From assembly GCA_015486445.1 (NCBI GenBank), contig WFRT01000219.1:1-12439 (forward strand): DNA of 12,439 nucleotides. The letters run 5' to 3'. Position 1 is the first letter of the stretch. Each line of letters starts with the position of its first letter. A program made the position numbers and the translations under genes. This document shows, piece by piece, positions 5,923 to 12,439 of the stretch. The notes under the pieces are model-generated. The model was not told the origin of the DNA and ran no database searches. It saw only the letters and a program-made list of their open reading frames with translations. The DNA is from Pseudomonadota bacterium. GTDB lineage: Bacteria; Desulfobacterota; Anaeroferrophillalia; Anaeroferrophillales; Tharpellaceae.

Positions 5923-6504
5923 TTACTTCTTTACCGCCTCCCGACCGAGATGGAAGGCCTTGAGGTTGAGATCGACCAGCTTGGCCGGCAGAACCTCACG
6001 GATCTTGGTTTCCCAGAGGCTTTCCGGCAGAGGCAGAAAGCTCGAGACCGCCCCGACCATGACGACGTTGGCCGAACGGGCATTGCCGGCCTTGACCGCC
6101 AGGCCGAGACCATCGATGGCGTAAACCTTCTCGCCGCAGGCGGCGATCCTGGTCTCGACGTCATCCGGGTATTCGGCAACCCCGGAAGCCACGGTGCTGG
6201 GATTGATCCGCATCTTGTTGTAGATGACGATGCCGCCCTTTTTCAGGCAATGAAGATTGCGCAGGGTCTCGAGGCGTTCGAAGCCAATCAGGAAATCGGC
6301 CTCGCCCGGATCGATCGTCGGCGAATAGACCTTCTGCCCGAAACGCACGTGGCTGGTAACACTGCCGCCGCGCTGGCTCATGCCGTGAACTTCACTCTGC
6401 TTAACATCGAGGTCGGCCTCAATTGCCACCGAGGTAAAAATCTGGCTCGCCAGCAGGACTCCCTGGCCACCGACCCCGGCCAGTAAAATATTTGTCGTTT
6501 CCAT
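5923..6504 (-). CDS. iorB: Indolepyruvate:ferredoxin oxidoreductase, beta subunit
   Basis: Encodes 193 residues from the preferred start. It belongs to the gamma-type domain family of 2-oxoacid:acceptor oxidoreductases. The N-terminal GVGGQGVLLASQI matches the conserved GxGGQG motif, followed by the EVHGMSQRGGSVTSHVRFG block typical of IorB. The protein pairs with IorA to convert arylpyruvates (indolepyruvate, phenylpyruvate) and CoA to aryl-acetyl-CoA, CO2 and reduced ferredoxin in the cytoplasm. It is the last gene of the operon and is followed by a terminator. Two starts are possible: ATG at 6510 overlaps the iorA stop (ATGA), and ATG at 6504 has GGAG seven bases upstream. I chose 6504, and the shorter N-terminus (METTNILLAGVGG) also fits family members. 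Tight coupling with iorA fits 1:1 subunit production. A related 2-oxoacid or acyl specificity cannot be excluded. Confidence 0.93.
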   Translation of the reverse strand: METTNILLAGVGGQGVLLASQIFTSVAIEADLDVKQSEVHGMSQRGGSVTSHVRFGQKVYSPTIDPGEADFLIGFERLETLRNLHCLKKGGIVIYNKMRINPSTVASGVAEYPDDVETRIAACGEKVYAIDGLGLAVKAGNARSANVVMVGAVSSFLPLPESLWETKIREVLPAKLVDLNLKAFHLGREAVKK

Positions 6505-6506
6505 TA

Positions 6507-8261
6507 TCATTCTCCAATCGCGTCAAATTTACAGACCTGGGCGCAGACCCCGCAGCCGGCGCACATGTTGGGATCGATCACCACGAACTTCTTGTCGTCC
6601 TTGACCTCGAGCGAGAGGGCGTTGCAGCTGACCGACAGGCAGCGCTTGCAGCCGGTGCACTTTTCGGCGTCGACCTTGAGCGGCGGTTTGCTGATCCGGT
6701 AGCGCAGGACACAGGGGGCCTCGACCACGACCACCGTCATCTCTTCGTTTTCGAGGGCGGCTTTGAGCTTCTCCTCGATGTCGTTGAGATCGTAGGGGTT
6801 GATCTTGACGACGTTCTTGACTCCCATGGCCTTGACCAGGGCCGGGATGTCGGCGGCAATCGCCTCTTCCCCGCTCAGGGTGCGGCCCGAACCCGGGTTC
6901 TCCTGGCCGCCGGTCATGCCGGTGGTGCGGTTGTCGAGAATCATCGCCACCGACGCGCTCTTGTTGTAGATGCTGTTGAGCAGGCTGGTCATGCCGGAAT
7001 GGAAAAAGGTCGAGTCACCAATGACCGAAACCACCTTCTGGCTGTAGTCATCGCTCTTGGCCACGACCTTGTCGATACCGTGCCCCATGCTGATGCTGGC
7101 CCCCATGCAGACGCAGGAGTGCAGGGCCGAGATCGGCGGCAGGGCGCCCAGGGTGTAGCAGCCGATGTCACCGGAGACAAAGACCTTGAGCTTTTTCAGG
7201 ATCGTAAAGATCCCGCGGTGCGAGCAGCCCGGGCAGAAGGCCGGCGGCCGACCCGGCAGACCTTCGGCCACAGCCCTGAGATCGGGTCCCTGGCCGGTCA
7301 CCTGCTTCTTGACGAAAGCGGCGGAAAACTCACCGGTCAGCGGAAACATGTCCTTGCCATGGTCAACTTTAATGCCCAGGGCCCGGATCTGGTCTTCGAA
7401 GAAGGGATCACCCTCTTCGACAATGTAGAGTTTGTCAACCCGGGCGGCGAACTCGCGAATCTTCTTTTCCGGCAGGGGGTAGCTCAGACCGAGCTTCAGC
7501 ACCGAGACCTCGGGCAGGGCTTCCTTGACGTACTGGTAGCTGATGCCGTTGCAGATGAAACCCATCGAGGTGTCGTTGTATTCGACCCGGTTCAAGGGCG
7601 AGGTCTCGGCGTACTCCTTGAGTTTCAAGAGACGCTCTTCGACCAGCGGGTGCCGCAGCCGGGCGCTGGAGGGCAGCATCGTGTACTTGGGCATGTTCTT
7701 TTCCAGTTCGATGTCGCCCTGCTGCTCGGTGCGGCCGCCCAAAGCGACGATGCTTTTCGAGTGCGAGGTCCGGGTCGTGGTGCGAAAAAACACCGGGGTG
7801 TCGAATTTTTCGCTCAGGTCGAGGGCGATGGCGACGAAATCCTTGCACTCCTGGGAGTCGCTGGGCTCGATCACCGGGATCTTGGCCGAGCGGCCGTAGT
7901 TGCGGTTGTCCTGCTCGTTCTGGGAACTGTGCATGGCCGGGTCGTCGGCGCTGACCAGGACGAGGCCGCCCTTGACCCCGGTGTAGGAAAGGGTAAACAG
8001 CGGGTCGGCGGCGACGTTGACGCCGACATGCTTCATCGTCACCAGGGTCCGGGCCCCGGCAATCGCGGAGCCGACCCCGACTTCCAGGGCGACCTTCTCG
8101 TTGGGCGCCCACTCGGAGTAGATGTCGGTGTAGTTCTTGACATTTTCCAAAATCTCGGTAGACGGCGTTCCGGGATAGGCGGAAGCCAGTTTAACCCCGG
8201 CTTCCCAGGCCCCCCGGGCGATCGCCTCGTTGCCCGACAGGATTGCTTTCTGCTCACTCAT
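6507..8261 (-). CDS. iorA: Indolepyruvate:ferredoxin oxidoreductase, alpha subunit
   Basis: Encodes 584 residues, close to the usual IorA length. Domains in order: the N-terminal pyrimidine-binding oxidoreductase domain with the YPGTPSTEI signature (29-37); a central linker domain; the thiamine-diphosphate domain with CPGCSHRG (C343 on) and the metal/TPP motif starting GDS at 415-417 and running to LDNRTTGMTG; and a C-terminal pair of [4Fe-4S] sites. The first cluster is C535-x2-C-x2-C-x4-C546, the second C567-x2-C-x2-C-x3-C577. The x4 spacing in the first cluster is typical of IorA, but the usual Pro after the last Cys is Asn here. AGAGGA seven bases before ATG 8261 supports the start. With IorB it performs CoA-dependent oxidative decarboxylation of arylpyruvates with ferredoxin. 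It lies 63 bases downstream of the thiolase gene in one operon. Its presence implies an anaerobic, ferredoxin-based metabolism. Confidence 0.95.
   Translation of the reverse strand: MSEQKAILSGNEAIARGAWEAGVKLASAYPGTPSTEILENVKNYTDIYSEWAPNEKVALEVGVGSAIAGARTLVTMKHVGVNVAADPLFTLSYTGVKGGLVLVSADDPAMHSSQNEQDNRNYGRSAKIPVIEPSDSQECKDFVAIALDLSEKFDTPVFFRTTTRTSHSKSIVALGGRTEQQGDIELEKNMPKYTMLPSSARLRHPLVEERLLKLKEYAETSPLNRVEYNDTSMGFICNGISYQYVKEALPEVSVLKLGLSYPLPEKKIREFAARVDKLYIVEEGDPFFEDQIRALGIKVDHGKDMFPLTGEFSAAFVKKQVTGQGPDLRAVAEGLPGRPPAFCPGCSHRGIFTILKKLKVFVSGDIGCYTLGALPPISALHSCVCMGASISMGHGIDKVVAKSDDYSQKVVSVIGDSTFFHSGMTSLLNSIYNKSASVAMILDNRTTGMTGGQENPGSGRTLSGEEAIAADIPALVKAMGVKNVVKINPYDLNDIEEKLKAALENEEMTVVVVEAPCVLRYRISKPPLKVDAEKCTGCKRCLSVSCNALSLEVKDDKKFVVIDPNMCAGCGVCAQVCKFDAIGE
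6512..6515 (-). promoter_or_regulatory. Ribosome binding site deciding the iorB start
   Basis: GGAG inside the last codons of iorA is seven bases from ATG at 6504 but only two from ATG at 6510. The spacing favours the inner ATG. Confidence 0.55.
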
Positions 8262-8324
8262 AATTCAGTCCTCTTTCTCAATTTAATGTTTCCGGACTCA
8301 GACCGCCGCCATCCGGTTTCTCTG

Positions 8325-9518
8325 CTAACAACTTACCTTGAGCACCAGGGCGGCAGCGGTGTCCCCGGCGGCGCAGCCGGCAAAGAGCCCGTATCCGCCG
8401 CCGCACAGGGAGAGTTCCTCGATCAATTCGATAATGCAGCGGCCGGCGGTCGGCCCCTGCGGGTGACCGAAAATCAGCGAACTGCCGTAATTGTTGAAGC
8501 TCATGGCATCAATGCCCATTTTCTTGGCCAGGTAGAGATCGTTGACGGCAAACGGGTTGTGGGTCTTGATCGCCTTGACCTCCTTGATTCCGATACCGGC
8601 TTTTTCCAGGGCCCGTTCGGCCGCCGGGACTACGGCCGCCGCCATGTAGCCCTTCTTGTCGCGGTAAAAACCGTAGGAAAGAACCTGGATTTCGATCCCG
8701 GCATCGCTGCTCAACTCCCTGGCGGTCTGGCGGTCGGTAACGATCAGGCCGCAGTTGCCGTCGGCCGGATGGGTCTGGGAGCCGAAGGTGTGTACCCCGC
8801 CGGGCAGCACCGGTTTGAGGCCCTGCAAACCTTCGGCCGTCGTCGGCATGACCCCTTCGTCCTCGCTGATGGTTATGGTTTTTTTCTTGCTGATCTTGAG
8901 CTCGAGCGGGAACATGTAGCGTTTCTGGAAAGCCCGGTCGTCGACCAGGGCCTGCTGGTACTGCTCGTAGCGCCGCAGGGCCAGGGCGTCACACTCCTCC
9001 CGGGTGATGCCGCCTTCCTTGGCAACATTCTCGGCGGTTTCGATCATCGCGTTCCGGGCCCAGGGATCGTTGCCGAAATTATCCATCAGCCAGTTTTCAT
9101 GCTCGACCTGGCCGCCCGGCCCCTTGGGATTGGGCCAGACCAGGTGCGGACCGTTCGAACAGCGGTCGGCCATCAGCGTGAAAACCTTATTGTATTCGCC
9201 CATCTCCAGCCCCAGGGCAGCCTGGTAGATGCAGGTCGTCGAGGTTGAACAGGCCTGGGAGATGATGCAGCCGGGAATCCTTTCAGCCCCCATCATCGCC
9301 GCGGCCCAGGGACCGGCATAGAAACCGTGATGCTGGGGAATCGTGAAGCCGAAGAAAAGGTACTCGAAGATTTCCGGGTCGATCTTTTTCTCCGCCAGCC
9401 AGCGTCTGGTCGTGGCCGAAGCGAGCTTGATGCCGTTTTCATTGGCCAGCGACCCCTGCCAGCGGGCAAAGGGCGAAGTGAAGTAACCACCGTAAGGGAT
9501 AAAAGCCTTGGTAAACAT
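8325..9518 (-). CDS. Thiolase-family enzyme (acyl-CoA acyltransferase)
   Basis: Encodes 397 residues, typical thiolase length. Catalytic positions can be read: nucleophile C90 in SQACSTSTT, His352 in FGHPQGPTAGR, and the C-terminal Cys382 in AGCAAGDTAAALVL. The usual NEAF motif is replaced by a HNPFAVND stretch. The product probably makes or cleaves a beta-ketoacyl-CoA in the cytoplasm. I infer a specialised substrate because the sequence around the nucleophile and the NEAF position departs from standard acetyl-CoA acetyltransferases. The ATG at 9518 is chosen because the open frame upstream (to 9788) runs into the next gene, while GAGGAG lies just before 9518. No DUF35 partner, which often accompanies SCP2-type thiolases, is encoded nearby. 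It lies between the reductase and iorA genes, suggesting one pathway that handles CoA thioesters. Confidence 0.88.
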   Translation of the reverse strand: MFTKAFIPYGGYFTSPFARWQGSLANENGIKLASATTRRWLAEKKIDPEIFEYLFFGFTIPQHHGFYAGPWAAAMMGAERIPGCIISQACSTSTTCIYQAALGLEMGEYNKVFTLMADRCSNGPHLVWPNPKGPGGQVEHENWLMDNFGNDPWARNAMIETAENVAKEGGITREECDALALRRYEQYQQALVDDRAFQKRYMFPLELKISKKKTITISEDEGVMPTTAEGLQGLKPVLPGGVHTFGSQTHPADGNCGLIVTDRQTARELSSDAGIEIQVLSYGFYRDKKGYMAAAVVPAAERALEKAGIGIKEVKAIKTHNPFAVNDLYLAKKMGIDAMSFNNYGSSLIFGHPQGPTAGRCIIELIEELSLCGGGYGLFAGCAAGDTAAALVLKVSC

Positions 9519-9545
9519 GAAGGTCTCCTCTTTAGTTGACGCCGT

Positions 9546-9564
9546 CCGGCGGCGCCGGTTTTTT
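9546..9564 (+). terminator. Weak terminator-like hairpin, antisense to the operon
   Basis: CCGGC (9546-9550) pairs with GCCGG (9554-9558) around a 3-base loop, followed by TTTTTT on the plus strand. It lies in the 68-base gap between two minus-strand genes and so could only stop antisense transcription. The stem is short and this may be chance in GC-rich DNA. Confidence 0.25.
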
Positions 9565-9586
9565 AAGGTTTGTAATAAATCAAAGC

Positions 9587-10543
9587 TTATTTCTCCTGCA
9601 TGTCCCAGAGCATTTTCTGCTCCCGGGCCTTGATCAGCAGGGTCATGACATGGTTGACCGGGGTCGGGACACCGTGCTCCCGCCCGACCCGGCAGATCTC
9701 GGCGTTCAAGGTGTCGATCTCGGTGCGGCGGTTGGCCTCTACATCCTGGAGCATCGAGATCTTGTTGTCCTTGACCCCGGGCAGGCACTGGGTAAGAACA
9801 TATTCGCCGGCATTCTCAAGCTCGGAAAAATCGAGCCCTTCGGCCCGGGCCACGGCCGCCGTCTCGTTGGCCAGCAGCGCCGTCAACTCCCTGGTCTCGG
9901 CACAGGCCATAAGCTGGCTGCCGGTAAACCCGGTCATCGCGGCCACGCAGTTGCCGGCATTGGCCAGCAGTTTGCGCCAGATCGGCACCCGGATGTCGCC
10001 TTCGATAAGATGCACCTCCAGCCCGGCCCCGGTAAAGGTTTCGGCGATCTTCTTGAGGCGCTCGTCGATGGTACCGTCGAAACGGCCGAACTTGAGCCCG
10101 CCGATGCCGCCGTTGAACTTGACCCGGTTAAGCCCCAGGGGCATCGCGCTCAAAGCCGTGATCCCGCCCAGGATCTGGTCTGCGGGCACCTGTTCGGCGA
10201 TCCGCCGCAGGTTGCCGAGACCGTTCTGCACCGAGAGCACGTAGGTGTCGGGCCCGACCATCGGCTTGATGCTTTTGGCGGCCGACTCGGTATGATAGCC
10301 CTTGACCGAAAGCTGGACCAGGTCGACAACACCGACCGCGGCCGGGTCGTCGGAGATCTTGATATCACATTTTTTCTCGCTGCCGTCGGGCAGGACGATA
10401 TAGAGCCCTTCCCGGGAAATCGCCTCGACGCGCCGGGGGTCGACCTCGATCAGGGTGACATCGACCCCGGCCAGGTGAAGCAGGGCCCCGAACGAGCCCC
10501 CGATCCCACCGGCCCCGACAATCGCGACCTTCAAATCAGACAT
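9587..10543 (-). CDS. Ketopantoate-reductase (PanE/ApbA) family NAD(P)H dehydrogenase
   Basis: Encodes 318 residues, usual for the family. A Rossmann fold opens the protein with GAGGIGG (10-16); the conserved QNG follows at 106-108. The C-terminal helical domain has the catalytic-type WRKLLANAGN (K191, N195) and the TEIDTLNAEI block with E275, where PanE usually has NG. Family members reduce 2-oxo acids such as ketopantoate to 2-hydroxy acids with NADPH. Because the neighbours are an acyl-CoA ligase, a thiolase and IorAB rather than pantothenate genes, I infer a catabolic oxidoreductase acting on a 2-oxo/2-hydroxy acid or related intermediate, not pantothenate synthesis. ATG 10543 has AAGGAG nine bases upstream; the open frame extends 13 codons further without a ribosome site. 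It is 116 bases downstream of the ligase gene. Confidence 0.88.
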   Translation of the reverse strand: MSDLKVAIVGAGGIGGSFGALLHLAGVDVTLIEVDPRRVEAISREGLYIVLPDGSEKKCDIKISDDPAAVGVVDLVQLSVKGYHTESAAKSIKPMVGPDTYVLSVQNGLGNLRRIAEQVPADQILGGITALSAMPLGLNRVKFNGGIGGLKFGRFDGTIDERLKKIAETFTGAGLEVHLIEGDIRVPIWRKLLANAGNCVAAMTGFTGSQLMACAETRELTALLANETAAVARAEGLDFSELENAGEYVLTQCLPGVKDNKISMLQDVEANRRTEIDTLNAEICRVGREHGVPTPVNHVMTLLIKAREQKMLWDMQEK

Positions 10544-10575
10544 ACATCGATACTCCTTTATATCGTAACGGTTCA

Positions 10576-10652
10576 ACCACATACGGGGTCGGGGGTGGCT
10601 TTTCCCCTCCCCCTCCTGAAAGAGGAGAGATAGAACTTAGCTGAATAATTAC
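10576..10652. repeat. Intergenic element between ligase and reductase genes
   Basis: The 116-base gap (10544-10659) is longer than the other gaps in the operon. It holds CGGGGTCGGG...GGCTTTTC, a small hairpin (CTCCT 10613-10617 with AGGAG 10623-10627) and GCTGAATAATTAC (10640-10652). The first block has a similar direct copy at about 12270-12290, and the 13-mer has an exact inverted copy at 12251-12263. This suggests a dispersed repeat or duplicated flank. The gap has no strong terminator on the minus strand, so read-through is likely. Confidence 0.45.
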
Positions 10653-10659
10653 TGCTCTT

Positions 10660-12210
10660 TTACTGTTTACTGTAGCGTTCCCTGAGAATCCGGTGCAGGA
10701 TTTTGCCGGTGCCGGTGCGCGGCATCTCTTCCGGGGCGATGAAAAACACCCTCTTCGGGCATTTGTACGCCGCCAGCCGGGCCCGGCAGTAAGACACCAG
10801 CTCCCGATCGTCGAGGGCACCGCCCTCTTTGAGGATAACCACGGCACTGACCTCTTCCCCCCATTTTTCATGCGGCAGACCGATCACCGCGACATCGAAC
10901 ACCGCCTCATGAGAGGCGATCACGTTTTCAACCTCCGAGGGGTAGACATTCTCGCCGCCGGTGATGATCATGTTCTTCTTGCGGTCGACCAGGTAGTAAT
11001 AACCGTCTTCGTCGCGCCGGGCCATGTCGCCGGCCGAAAAGTATTCACCCTGGAAGGACTCCGCCGTCACCTCGGGCAGCTTGTAGTAGCCGTCGAACAG
11101 CATCGGACCGCGGGAATAGAGCTCGCCGACCTCGCCGTCGGGCACCTCGTTGCCGTTTTCGTCAAGAATCCTGACAATATCGGTACCCGAAGACTCCTTG
11201 CCGATTGAGCCGGGCTTGGACATCTGGTCTTCCGGCATCAGGGTGGTGACGATCCCGGCCTCGGTCGAGCCGTAGCCCTCGTACAGCTTGACCCCGGGAA
11301 TCAGTTTTAAAATTGCCTTCTTGTGCTCGATCCGGGCCGGGGCCGAGGAGCAGAGCAGTTTTTCAATCGAAGAAAGGTCATATGATTTGAGCTTTTCATC
11401 AGTAAGGCTGAAAATCAGGTTGTAATGGGTCGGGATCAGGGAAATGAAGGTAATCTTTTCCCGTTCGACAATCTCGAGAATCTTCTCCGGGCGGAACTGG
11501 CGGGCCGGCTGGATGTAGTTGCCGCCGCCGAAATAGGTTGAAGCGAAGGAGAAAAAGGTGGTGTTGACATGGCAGAGCGGCATGCAGGTCAGCACCATTT
11601 CCCGGTAGCTGTAAGCAAAATCACAGCCGTTGATAAGGTAGAAGGCGATGTAGGACTCGTGCGAGCGCACCACCCCCTTGGGACGACCCGTAGTCCCCGA
11701 GGTATAAAGCAGAATCCAGGGATCGGCCGGGGCCACCCGAACCCCGGGTTCATCCTCGGATGAGGCGGCCAGCAGGCTCTCGTACTCGATATAGCCGTCG
11801 CGGGCCTCACCCACGACAATGAACTCCCGGACCGCCTTCAGCCCGGACCTGATTTCATCGATCATCGGCGCGAACTCGGCGTCCACCAGCATGACCCTGG
11901 CATCGGCGTTATTGACAATGTACTCGATTTCGGGTCCGACCAGGCGGAAGTTGATCGGGTTGATCACCGCCCCGAGCTTGGCGCAGGCCAGGTAGAGTTC
12001 ACAGATCTCGATCGAGTTCTCCATGAAGCAGGAGACCTTGTCGCCCCGCTGCACTCCGACCCGGGCCAGGCCATTGGCCAGGCGGTTGACCCGGGCATTG
12101 GTGGCGGGGAAGGTAAAACGCCGGCCGGCATCACAAAAGACAACCCGGTCGGGAAACTTGACCGCGTTGACCCGTAAAATCTCACCTAAATTCAACCACA
12201 GTGCTGCCAT
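10660..12210 (-). CDS. AMP-forming acyl-CoA ligase (class I adenylate-forming enzyme)
   Basis: Encodes 516 residues, standard for medium/long-chain or aryl acyl-CoA synthetases. Motifs in order: P-loop YTSGTTGRPKG (169-179), the A5 motif YGSTEAG (313-319), the A7 motif SAGDMA with D395, the hinge region DRKKNMIITGGENVYPSEVE, and the A10 motif PRTGTGKILHR with catalytic Lys503. The enzyme activates a carboxylic acid with ATP to acyl-AMP and then to acyl-CoA. Family members with this look include FadD-like and crotonobetaine/carnitine-type ligases; the substrate cannot be assigned. The ATG at 12210 has a strong AGGAGGT five bases upstream. It is the first gene of the minus-strand operon with PanE-family, thiolase and iorAB genes, so its CoA ester probably feeds the same pathway. 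An exact 13-bp inverted repeat lies just outside each end of the gene. Confidence 0.92.
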   Translation of the reverse strand: MAALWLNLGEILRVNAVKFPDRVVFCDAGRRFTFPATNARVNRLANGLARVGVQRGDKVSCFMENSIEICELYLACAKLGAVINPINFRLVGPEIEYIVNNADARVMLVDAEFAPMIDEIRSGLKAVREFIVVGEARDGYIEYESLLAASSEDEPGVRVAPADPWILLYTSGTTGRPKGVVRSHESYIAFYLINGCDFAYSYREMVLTCMPLCHVNTTFFSFASTYFGGGNYIQPARQFRPEKILEIVEREKITFISLIPTHYNLIFSLTDEKLKSYDLSSIEKLLCSSAPARIEHKKAILKLIPGVKLYEGYGSTEAGIVTTLMPEDQMSKPGSIGKESSGTDIVRILDENGNEVPDGEVGELYSRGPMLFDGYYKLPEVTAESFQGEYFSAGDMARRDEDGYYYLVDRKKNMIITGGENVYPSEVENVIASHEAVFDVAVIGLPHEKWGEEVSAVVILKEGGALDDRELVSYCRARLAAYKCPKRVFFIAPEEMPRTGTGKILHRILRERYSKQ

Positions 12211-12228
12211 TGATTACCTCCTGCAATT

Positions 12229-12272
12229 CCGGATTTTACGAAAATATCTTGTAATTATTCAGCCAAATCCGG
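12229..12272 (-). promoter_or_regulatory. Inverted repeat upstream of the acyl-CoA ligase (possible operator)
   Basis: CCGGATTT (12229-12236) and AAATCCGG (12265-12272) are exact reverse complements around a 28-base A+T-rich centre, only 19 bases before the ligase start. The position and A+T-rich core fit a promoter/operator region for the minus-strand operon. I could not find a convincing -35/-10 pair, so the promoter itself is not called. Confidence 0.4.
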
Positions 12273-12303
12273 GGTCGGGCGCGGCTTCTCTTCGCTAAGC
12301 GTT

Positions 12304-12415
12304 AAGATTTCTGTTTTTCCTCGCGCTCGCTTCGCCCGCATTGCAAAACTCGCTTACGCTCAGACAGTTGCAATGCTTATGGGCTCCCGCTCGCTGGGAA
12401 AAACGACGAAATCTT
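12304..12415. repeat. Long imperfect palindrome, REP- or MITE-like
   Basis: Outer arms AAGATTTC-T-GTTTTTCC (12304-12320) and their counterpart at 12397-12415 pair as two 8-bp blocks around a small 1/3 internal loop. An inner stem pairs GCATTGCAA (12338-12346) with TTGCAATGC (12368-12376). Direct copies of CGCTCGCT (12324-12331, 12388-12395) lie between the outer and inner stems. Together they span about 112 bases with no open frame of interest. This is the pattern of a dispersed palindromic intergenic element. The rest of the right end (12416-12439) is too short to interpret. Confidence 0.6.
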
Positions 12416-12439
12416 TCCGAAACCGCTCAGAAAAACCAC

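Noticed and set aside
6492..9248. Very long open frame (918 codons) on the plus strand, opposite iorA and the thiolase gene
   Set aside because: It is antisense to two clear genes with intact catalytic motifs. Its translation is rich in Gly, Asp, Arg and Val, as expected of a GC-rich shadow frame, and shows no family motif.
9519..9788. N-terminal extension of the thiolase
   Set aside because: The open frame runs into the reductase gene and the translation is unlike any thiolase. A strong ribosome site precedes the ATG at 9518.
12300..12425. Integron attC site
   Set aside because: The palindrome size fits, but no GTTRRRY / RYYYAAC core pair was found at its ends and no integrase is visible.

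Overview
The window looks like a piece of chromosome from an anaerobic, GC-rich Gram-negative bacterium, most likely a Desulfobacterota/Desulfuromonadia-type ('deltaproteobacterial') lineage. The evidence is an outer-membrane beta-barrel, a sigma54-dependent two-component system, a ferredoxin-dependent indolepyruvate oxidoreductase and a DUF2202 ferritin-like protein. The taxonomic call is inferred from gene content only. No tRNA, rRNA, CRISPR array or transposase gene was seen.

Left half (1-5815, plus strand): a signalling and envelope locus. A truncated beta-barrel protein (1-801) overlaps a small secreted protein (771-1178). That gene overlaps a membrane histidine kinase (1168-2799), which is followed by a sigma54-activating response regulator (2841-4196). 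A perfect 21-bp inverted-repeat terminator closes this operon. About 45 bp later comes a compact control region: a 16-bp perfect palindrome, a matching half-site two helical turns away, a near-consensus -24/-12 promoter and a leader with two hairpins. It drives a small secreted Gly/His/Arg-rich protein (4553-4957) and a secreted DUF2202 ferritin-like protein (5047-5748). The simplest reading is that the kinase and regulator sense an envelope or metal-type signal and switch on the two exported proteins. The layout recalls ZraSR/ZraP, but the output proteins are different. Gly/His/Arg-rich low-complexity stretches recur in all four secreted or outer-membrane proteins of this half.

Right half (5864-12210, minus strand): a catabolic or acyl-CoA operon. 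In transcription order it holds an AMP-forming acyl-CoA ligase, a ketopantoate-reductase-family dehydrogenase, a thiolase, IorA and IorB, ending at a minus-strand terminator (5864-5891). Each gene has a good Shine-Dalgarno site. The set suggests conversion of a carboxylic acid or 2-oxoacid to acyl-CoA with ferredoxin reduction, but the substrate cannot be read from sequence. The two halves converge at 5749-5922.

The ligase gene is flanked by an exact 13-bp inverted repeat. The far right end (12304-12415) is a long imperfect palindrome resembling a dispersed intergenic repeat.
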